Source of the DNA: an uncultured Bacteroidales bacterium
GTDB lineage: Bacteria > Bacteroidota > Bacteroidia > Bacteroidales > UBA932
Assembly (NCBI GenBank): GCA_947305045.1
Contig: CAMZCW010000152.1
Span: forward strand, 1-5,760
Length of the DNA: 5,760 nt
Reading direction: 5' to 3'
Of the stretch, positions 1-4,216 are shown one piece after another; the stretch's first letter is position 1; each line of letters starts with the position of its first letter. The notes below the pieces were generated by a model that was not told the DNA's origin, made no database searches, and was given only the letters and a program-made list of their open reading frames with translations. The position numbers were made by a program, and so were the translations under genes.

Positions 1-65
1 AGGGTGCCAACATCGCCGGCTTCATCAAGGTCGCCAATGCGATGGTGGACCAGGGACTGGTCTAA
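1..65 (+). CDS. gdhA: Glutamate dehydrogenase, C-terminal end only (partial)
   Basis: Only the last 20 codons are present, read in the frame starting at base 3 and ending with TAA at 63-65. They encode GANIAGFIKVANAMVDQGLV. This closely matches the conserved C-terminal helix of the hexameric NADP-type glutamate dehydrogenases, which usually end in a form of ANIAGFxKVAxAMxxQG. That enzyme makes glutamate from 2-oxoglutarate and ammonium in the cytoplasm. The gene is convergent with the GH97 gene, with 3 bp between the two stop codons. Its probable terminator is the hairpin at 111-145, inside the neighbour. Cofactor preference cannot be judged from this fragment. The symbol rests on family resemblance of a short but distinctive tail. 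Confidence 0.82.
   Translation, partial: GANIAGFIKVANAMVDQGLV
46..64. repeat. Small hairpin at the gdhA stop codon
   Basis: Arms GACCAG (48-53) and CTGGTC (57-62) are perfect complements around a 3-base loop. They extend to 46/64 through one G-T wobble pair. No T-run follows on either strand, so it is not a standard intrinsic terminator by itself. It could protect transcript ends or assist termination of the convergent pair. Confidence 0.4.
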
Positions 66-68
66 TCC

Positions 69-2015
69 CTATTCGATCACGGCGGCCCAACCGCCGTTGC
101 GGACCATGTGAATGTCGACAGTATCGTTGCTGTCGACATTTTTTTCGACCTTGTTATAGTGCATGGCCTGGTAGCCGGCGTTGACGCCGTCCTGGAAGGC
201 GGTCATCTTGTGCCGGCCGCGGGAGAGGAAGTCCAGCTTGATGCTGAAATCACGCTCGGTGCCGTTCGTGATGCCTCCGATGAACCACTTGTTTCCTTTG
301 CGCTTGGCTACGATAACGTACTCGCCGGCCTTTGCTGCCAAAGCACGGGTTTCGTCCCAGGTAGTGGGGACACTCGCGATGTAACGCGTGCAATCCTCGT
401 TCTGATAATAGCGGGTAGGATTGTCACAGAGCATCTGGACGCCGCTTTCAAGGATCACATACAGCGCCATGTTGAAGGCGCGGGTGCCCGGGGCTCCGCT
501 GTTCGGACGCGTGGCGCGGAAACGGTCCGGCTGCATGTTGTTCATGCCTCCGGGCGTGAAGTCCGCCGCGCCCACGGCGTTGCGGATGAAGGGAACCCAG
601 AGGGTGTTGGCCGGGGTGCAACGTTCCATATTCTCCAGCCCCAGGACTCCTTCGTAGCTCAGAAGGTTCGGGTATTCATACTCCAGTCCGGCCGGTGTAA
701 AGGCACCATGCCAGTCCAGGACGATGTGGTACTTCGCCGCCTCCGCCGTCACCTTCTTGTAGAAGTTCACCATCCACTGGTCAGCATGGTCCATGAAGTC
801 GATCTTCATCGCCGGAATACCCCACTCGGCGTAGGTCTTGAAGATGGTGTCGAAGTTGTTGTAAACCGTAATCCAAGGCACCCAGAGGACGATTTTGACG
901 CCGATACCATTACAGTAGCGGATGAGTTCGTGGATGTCCAGGTCGTCGTTCCCATGGAAGGGATCCGCCGTAGTCCGAGCCCATCCTTCGTCCAGCAGGA
1001 TATACTCCACGCCGAACTTCGCGGCGAAATCGGCATAGTACTTATAAGTTTCCAGATTGCAGCCAGTCTTGAAGTCCACATCGGGACCAAAGGGCGCAGC
1101 GCCGTTCCACCATTCCCAGGAGAACTGGCCGGGCTGGATCCAGTTCGTGTCGTCCAGCACGCTGCGGCGGGACAATTGGGCCGGAATCGTCTGCTCGATA
1201 ATGCCCTTCGAATCGGTCACGGCCACCCAGCGCCACGGGAATGACCGCTTTGCACTGGTCTTAGCGATGTACGGGGCTTCCTCAAGAATCTTTTCGCTGC
1301 GGTCGCTGGCAGGCTCCCAGCTCAACGGCACCTTCGGATAGGTAGGGAGAATGGCTGTGCCGTCCGTAGTCAGGAACAGATGCGGATAGTCGTCCAGGTC
1401 GCTTTCTCCGATGAGCAGCTGCGTGTCGTCCGGACCAGACATCAGCAGCGGCGATGTCGCCAGCTTGCGCTCCGATGCACCCCACTCGGCCAGCGAACCG
1501 CTGTGATAGGGCTCCTCAGAGGAGGTATTGAAAGACCGGGCCGTCTGGTAATTGGCCGTGAAACCGTCCGCCGGGATGAAAAGGAAATGGTCGTCATAGA
1601 CCTCCACCTCCCCACTCCGGTCCATCACAAACCGGTATGCAACGCAATTGTCCATGACGCGAAGCAGCATCGACACGCCCTTGCCGAGCGAAAGCTCCGT
1701 CTCGTTGTATTCCACAGTGATGGTCGAGAACTTCAGCGGCACGACCGGCTGGATGCGGTCGAACATGAACTTGGTCTTTCCTACCTTGACGCTCCCGTCC
1801 GGTATGGTCTCCGTCCCGATCGCCAGGCGGATGTCCCGCATTTCATACACGGCCTTCCCGTCCTTCAGGACCGTATAGGACACCCGGTCGGACCCGGTGG
1901 ACAGTTCGACGGCAATCTTCCCGTCCGGAGAAAGGAACCGGGTTGTTTTCGGGGCAGCAAAGGCAGCAACGCCAGTCAGCATAGCCATCAGGAAGCAGAA
2001 GAGAATTCTTTTCAT
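69..2015 (-). CDS. Periplasmic GH97 glycoside hydrolase, retaining type (alpha-galactosidase-like)
   Basis: The protein has 648 residues, close to the usual 620-740 for GH97. An N-terminal signal peptide (hydrophobic residues 4-20, likely cleaved near AFA-AP) lacks a lipobox cysteine, so the enzyme is probably periplasmic and soluble. The order follows the family: N-terminal beta-sandwich (about 25-280), TIM barrel (about 290-550) with WEWWNGAAP at 300-308 and LLDEGW at 340-345, then a C-terminal beta domain. GH97 contains inverting enzymes (SusB, base in an HE motif) and retaining ones (BT1871-like, Asp nucleophile). Here the motif KIDFMD supplies D406, the HE position reads H436-G437, and E461 lies 55 residues after D406, the same spacing as nucleophile and acid/base in BtGH97b. 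I therefore infer a retaining enzyme acting on alpha-galactosides or a related pyranoside; the exact sugar is open. The start ATG sits directly before the signal peptide. No Shine-Dalgarno site is visible, as is common in Bacteroidetes. Confidence 0.93.
   Translation of the reverse strand: MKRILFCFLMAMLTGVAAFAAPKTTRFLSPDGKIAVELSTGSDRVSYTVLKDGKAVYEMRDIRLAIGTETIPDGSVKVGKTKFMFDRIQPVVPLKFSTITVEYNETELSLGKGVSMLLRVMDNCVAYRFVMDRSGEVEVYDDHFLFIPADGFTANYQTARSFNTSSEEPYHSGSLAEWGASERKLATSPLLMSGPDDTQLLIGESDLDDYPHLFLTTDGTAILPTYPKVPLSWEPASDRSEKILEEAPYIAKTSAKRSFPWRWVAVTDSKGIIEQTIPAQLSRRSVLDDTNWIQPGQFSWEWWNGAAPFGPDVDFKTGCNLETYKYYADFAAKFGVEYILLDEGWARTTADPFHGNDDLDIHELIRYCNGIGVKIVLWVPWITVYNNFDTIFKTYAEWGIPAMKIDFMDHADQWMVNFYKKVTAEAAKYHIVLDWHGAFTPAGLEYEYPNLLSYEGVLGLENMERCTPANTLWVPFIRNAVGAADFTPGGMNNMQPDRFRATRPNSGAPGTRAFNMALYVILESGVQMLCDNPTRYYQNEDCTRYIASVPTTWDETRALAAKAGEYVIVAKRKGNKWFIGGITNGTERDFSIKLDFLSRGRHKMTAFQDGVNAGYQAMHYNKVEKNVDSNDTVDIHMVRNGGWAAVIE
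79..97. repeat. GC-rich hairpin at the 3' end of the GH97 gene
   Basis: Arms ACGGCGG (79-85) and CCGCCGT (91-97) are perfect 7-bp complements around a 5-base loop, within the last codons of the GH97 gene (NGGWAAVIE). Reading leftward, the bases after the stem are not T-rich, so it is at best a weak terminator for the GH97 transcript. It is the middle one of three hairpins in the first 145 bp. Confidence 0.4.
111..145 (+). terminator. Intrinsic terminator for gdhA, inside the GH97 coding sequence
   Basis: Arms AATGTCGACAG (111-121) and CTGTCGACATT (130-140) are perfect 11-bp complements around an 8-base loop. Seven T residues (139-145) follow immediately in the rightward direction. This is the textbook form of a Rho-independent terminator, 46 bp after the gdhA stop codon. 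On the other strand no T-run follows, so it acts on rightward transcripts only. The same bases encode GH97 residues 623-635, and the T-run is read as the codons for Glu-Lys. Confidence 0.85.
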
Positions 2016-2037
2016 CGTTTCAGCGTATTAATTGTCG

Positions 2038-2069
2038 CTAATTTAACGATAAATGCGCTTTTCTGCAAA
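2038..2069 (-). promoter_or_regulatory. Candidate Bacteroidetes-type promoter for the GH97 gene
   Basis: Read leftward, TTTG (complement of 2066-2069) is followed after 20 bp by TAAATTAG (complement of 2038-2045). This matches the Bacteroidetes -7 element TAnnTTTG at five of six fixed positions. It implies a leader of roughly 15-20 bases before the ATG at 2015. The GH97 gene would then have its own promoter and not depend on read-through from the transposase gene. The match is imperfect and not tested. Confidence 0.45.
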
Positions 2070-2074
2070 TTGGT

Positions 2075-2088
2075 CTTCCTCTCGGAAG
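2075..2088. repeat. Small hairpin next to the left palindromic repeats
   Basis: Arms CTTCC (2075-2079) and GGAAG (2084-2088) are perfect complements around a 4-base loop, 7 bp outside the left REP-like pair. The AT-rich hairpin at 3987-4012 lies at a similar place outside the right pair, although the two sequences differ. Confidence 0.35.
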
Positions 2089-2095
2089 GCTATCA

Positions 2096-2186
2096 TGGCT
2101 ACCGTCCCACTTTGTGTACCTCAAGACACGTATTCCCCGGTTTTTCTTGCCTATCGTCCCATCATTTGGACCTAAAGCCACGATGG
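2096..2186. repeat. Left REP-like palindrome pair (copy A)
   Basis: Two related imperfect palindromes, at 2096-2130 and 2148-2182, lie 52 bp apart. Each has the core TAYCGTCCCA, a 5-base loop, then a right arm resembling TGGACCTCAAGCCACG. The stretch aligns without gaps to 4023-4113 at a constant offset of 1927 bp; by hand I count 65 identical positions of 91. Identity is concentrated in CGTCCCA, CCTCAAG and the CCCCG between the two units. The outer stems in this copy carry mismatches and look decayed. It begins 5 bp beyond the RAYT stop codon, so it probably also forms the 3' end of that transcript. Confidence 0.8.
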
Positions 2187-2190
2187 AAGG

Positions 2191-3081
2191 TCACGGCGCA
2201 TCCAGGAACCGGGCAACATCCTCCATGGGAATGGAAGTAACCCGAACTAATTGATGCACATCGGAACTGAAACGCCTGCGAAGTTGGAGAACCAGTTCTC
2301 GCCTTTGCTCCTCATTCAACTCAGCAACCTCGTTCTTGCCAAAGAGGGACCGGCAGAGGTCCGGGATGGCCGCATAGAGGACCTGGTCGCGGAAGGAAGG
2401 GAGAGCAGTCACCTGGAATTCCCGGTTACGTTTTGCCTTGGAGGAATTCTGTAAGAAGTAATTCATGCGTTTCGGTGTCCGGAAAAGTGACTCGACCAAA
2501 GTAACGGGCACATAGGATTCCGGTAAGATGTAACCGTCCTCCCCTACCAGCCAATCCGCAGGAAGGGTATGTTTTGTGTGCAGAAGTCGTCGGGCCGCAT
2601 TTACAGACAGGGTTCCCAATCTCACCGCTTTTGGCGGAGTAGTTTGAAAAAATGTCCTGCCCGTTCCCCATCGGTATGCGGAAGGATGCAGGCAGATATT
2701 CGCAGCCGGCGGATTCATTTCCACATACGCGACCGCCCAATGGAAGGATTCGTCATCCGGACTGATCCGCCGGATGTCCACCTTGTTCCGCCTGAGCGGT
2801 TCTTTGACTCGATATTTCCTCGCCAGGTACCTGGAGCAGACTCTCTTGAAGGAGTCGATGAATTCCCGCGCCTCCGCTTCCGTGCAGTACAAGACATAGT
2901 GTACATGGTTGGACATCAAAACGAACGACAGGACAGTCACCCCAAGCAGGAAGGACACAACGGCCACATAGTTCATCCCCACCTTGTAATCCTCATCATC
3001 CCTGAACCAGAGTCCCTCCTTCAAATGCTCCGTCGTAACCAGCCAATAGTCCTTAGAACGGCAGTTCTTGATTGCTCCCAT
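2191..3081 (-). CDS. REP-associated tyrosine transposase (RAYT, Y1/HUH family)
   Basis: This 296-residue protein carries the hallmarks of IS200-like Y1 transposases of the RAYT branch. The HUH motif is H59-V60-H61 within FVLMSNHVHYVL, and the probable catalytic tyrosine is Y119 in YVEMNPPAA, the counterpart of the family's YIxxNPvRA. The segment before the motif (LWFRDDEDY) also fits. RAYTs nick single-stranded DNA at REP palindromes and are thought to spread them; they are typically single-copy, domesticated genes. Fitting this, related palindromes flank the gene on both sides. Beyond about residue 150 there is a long extension, including MNYFLQNSSKAK (206-217) and a helical C-terminus (about 256-295) that may be a DNA-binding helix bundle. 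The start at 3081 is supported by a strong ribosome site 8 bp upstream and by family alignment. It overlaps the upstream gene by 29 bp in another frame, implying co-translation. The catalytic residues look intact. Confidence 0.85.
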   Translation of the reverse strand: MGAIKNCRSKDYWLVTTEHLKEGLWFRDDEDYKVGMNYVAVVSFLLGVTVLSFVLMSNHVHYVLYCTEAEAREFIDSFKRVCSRYLARKYRVKEPLRRNKVDIRRISPDDESFHWAVAYVEMNPPAANICLHPSAYRWGTGRTFFQTTPPKAVRLGTLSVNAARRLLHTKHTLPADWLVGEDGYILPESYVPVTLVESLFRTPKRMNYFLQNSSKAKRNREFQVTALPSFRDQVLYAAIPDLCRSLFGKNEVAELNEEQRRELVLQLRRRFSSDVHQLVRVTSIPMEDVARFLDAP

Positions 3082-3904
3082 CGTCTATCCCTCCCTGTTC
3101 ACAATCACCATTCAAGATTTTGTCGTTATCCATCCAAGATAAGAACCACCTATGCAATCGCTCCTCGTTTTCCCGATGTATTCTCTCCGAATAACTGTCA
3201 TGAACCGGGTACGCCTCTTCAGTCATTTCCAAGTTCCAAAGTGCTCGATCGTACTTGTCAATCAAGTTCTCCCGTTCTTTGTCCGTCGGATTTCTGAGCA
3301 GAAGCTCATCATCCGTATCAGGAATTCTCGCTTGGAAAATGCAACTGCTACCCATGCGTACGTCCACGACTCGATGTGTCTTCCATGGGAGGAGATAATA
3401 CTGTTTTCCCGATTCAGACTCGTATTTCCCAGGGTTCCTAAGAACGTCCAGCATGTCTTCCAATTTGTGGATCATCACGTTCCTGGCTATCCTGTTTCCG
3501 CGAATTCTTCGGATATAGTCCGCATAAGGTTTCGACCAGACCGTCTGTCCAAGCATCCAGTCCCGACGTTCCTCTTCGGTCAGGTTCCGAGGCATATTCA
3601 AACCCAACAGGTATTCGTCCGGTATGCTGTCATTTAACCGGAACCGCTTCACTTTCAGCGGCGGGACAAACAGATCCAACGCCGTCGTCCACTCGGGGTC
3701 GCCCTCCACATCGCAGGCATAGAGTCCTCTGGTGTAACCCGATGCCGCATATAACGCATGCATCATTCCCACCACCATTTCATCGAAATTCTTGGCCTTA
3801 GCCATCACCCGGAAAGAATGGCCGACCAGGGCATAACGTTCCTCGTCATTCCAATCCAGCGAAGTCAAGTCGATGATGCTCATACATTGATCCAAGACAC
3901 TCAT
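3053..3904 (-). CDS. Companion protein of the RAYT, probable inactive HD-domain (SpoT/MESH1-like) homologue
   Basis: This soluble 283-residue protein has no signal peptide or membrane segment. I recognise it only by pattern. Residues 24-80 follow the layout of small HD hydrolases: H29 in GHSFRV, MMHALYAASGYT (47-58) where HDvvEDTdYT is expected, then a WTTALDLF segment. Residues 127-158 (YADYIRRIRGNRIARNV, then IHKLEDMLDVLRN) match the family's YxxYIxxIxxNxlAxxVKlaDLxdNmdxxR, and LIDKYDRALWNLE (214-226) matches its closing KYxxAlxxL helix. H29 and H49 remain, but the metal-binding Asp of the HD pair is A50, the ED pair is A53-A54 or thereabouts, and the later Asp is K147. It would therefore be a pseudoenzyme, perhaps a nucleotide sensor or a binding partner for the transposase. 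The insert at about 160-205 and the charged tail are unexplained. A promoter lies at 3952-3983, and the 3' end overlaps the RAYT start. The gene is real; the fold is inference. Confidence 0.75.
   Translation of the reverse strand: MSVLDQCMSIIDLTSLDWNDEERYALVGHSFRVMAKAKNFDEMVVGMMHALYAASGYTRGLYACDVEGDPEWTTALDLFVPPLKVKRFRLNDSIPDEYLLGLNMPRNLTEEERRDWMLGQTVWSKPYADYIRRIRGNRIARNVMIHKLEDMLDVLRNPGKYESESGKQYYLLPWKTHRVVDVRMGSSCIFQARIPDTDDELLLRNPTDKERENLIDKYDRALWNLEMTEEAYPVHDSYSERIHRENEERLHRWFLSWMDNDKILNGDCEQGGIDDGSNQELPF
3088..3096 (-). promoter_or_regulatory. Strong Shine-Dalgarno site for the RAYT gene
   Basis: Read leftward, AGGGAGGGA contains GGAGG, 8 bases before the ATG at 3081. It lies inside the last codons of the upstream gene. 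Such a clear site is unusual here, since the GH97 gene and the companion gene show none. It fixes the RAYT start and suggests coupled translation of the two cassette genes. Confidence 0.7.
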
Positions 3905-3951
3905 ATCTCGCGCACATTAAGTTGAACATAGGGATGCAGACCGCATCCGAT

Positions 3952-3983
3952 ACAAATGTAGCCTTTCACCGAGAATCCACAAA
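3952..3983 (-). promoter_or_regulatory. Consensus Bacteroidetes promoter for the cassette genes
   Basis: Read leftward, TTTG (complement of 3980-3983) is followed after 19 bp by TACATTTGT (complement of 3952-3960), a full match to TAnnTTTG plus the trailing pyrimidine. Transcription should start near 3945, giving a leader of about 40 bases before the ATG at 3904. No Shine-Dalgarno sequence is visible before that ATG. The companion gene and the RAYT would be transcribed from here as one unit. Confidence 0.75.
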
Positions 3984-3986
3984 GTA

Positions 3987-4012
3987 TTTTTTCGCTTTTT
4001 TCAGCGAAAAAA
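3987..4012. repeat. AT-rich perfect hairpin between promoter and right repeats
   Basis: Arms TTTTTTCGCT (3987-3996) and AGCGAAAAAA (4003-4012) are perfect 10-bp complements around a 6-base loop. It starts 4 bp upstream of the cassette promoter's -33 element. On neither strand is the stem followed by a separate T-run, so it does not fit a normal terminator. It could be an operator, a bend, or a foot structure for single-strand recognition by the transposase. Reading leftward, GTAG (complement of 4017-4020) stands just before it. Confidence 0.6.
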
Positions 4013-4020
4013 AGGCCTAC

Positions 4021-4113
4021 CGTGGCTATCGTCCCATCCGCTGGGCCTCAAGCCACGAATGCCCCGCCAAATCGTGTCTATCGTCCCACAATCTGGACCT
4101 CAAGCCATGCTCA
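4021..4113. repeat. Right REP-like palindrome pair (copy B)
   Basis: Two palindromic units (4021-4057 and 4073-4109) lie 52 bp apart, as in copy A and in the same orientation. The first is nearly ideal: outer arms CGTGGCT (4021-4027) and AGCCACG (4051-4057), inner arms CCCA (4033-4036) and TGGG (4042-4045), with a 5-base loop. The second keeps GTCC/GGAC inside and an outer stem with one mismatch and one wobble. Length, bulged two-part stem, pairing in tandem and the nearby RAYT gene fit REP elements (BIME-like). It has no coding potential I would trust. Confidence 0.8.
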
Positions 4114-4142
4114 GGCCTATCCCTTAAGCCAAGCAGGCCTAT
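4112..4142. repeat. Remnant third REP-like unit with short direct repeats
   Basis: CAGGCCTAT occurs at 4112-4120 and again at 4134-4142. The stretch between reads like a REP unit that lost its centre: GGCCTATC joined to TTAAGCCAAG, compared with the full unit GGCTATCGTCCCA followed by CCTCAAGCCACG. It adjoins copy B on its outer side. The interpretation as a deletion product is inference. Confidence 0.4.
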
Positions 4143-4149
4143 AGACAAG

Positions 4150-4180
4150 TTTCCCGCGCACCGATCAGATGCGCGGGAAA
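4150..4180 (-). terminator. Probable terminator of the MFS transporter gene
   Basis: Arms TTTCCCGCGCA (4150-4160) and TGCGCGGGAAA (4170-4180) are perfect 11-bp complements around a 9-base loop, 36 bp after the transporter stop codon. The stem is GC-rich and stable. Reading leftward, the next bases are CTTGTCTAT, only moderately T-rich, so termination may be incomplete. The hairpin and the REP pair beyond it would separate transporter transcripts from the cassette. Confidence 0.6.
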
Positions 4181-4216
4181 CGGGAAACGAAGTTAGTAAG
4201 GTCTCAGAAACGCCGC

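Noticed and set aside
108..1244. Long rightward open frame of 378 codons opposite the GH97 gene
   Set aside because: It mirrors the codons of a well-supported GH97 gene, its translation shows no recognisable family, and it covers the terminator. It is an antisense shadow.
2016..2190. tRNA or other structured RNA gene in the left gap
   Set aside because: I found no cloverleaf or known riboswitch core; the structure present is explained by the REP-like palindromes.
1380..2240. Rightward open frame of 286 codons running from GH97 through the left repeats
   Set aside because: It crosses the GH97 start, the promoter region and the palindromes, and the protein is Arg/His-rich without known motifs; it is a shadow of the opposite strand.
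2569..3297. Rightward open frame of 242 codons opposite the RAYT and companion genes
   Set aside because: It spans the overlap of two convincing leftward genes and shows no domain pattern.
3987..4012. Hairpin taken as an intrinsic terminator
   Set aside because: The T-run is part of the stem, and A residues follow the stem on both strands, so no released U-tract would form.
2096..4113. CRISPR array or composite transposon ends
   Set aside because: The repeats come as two pairs 1.9 kb apart with palindromic units and no regular spacers. They are direct, not terminal inverted repeats, which fits REP elements better.
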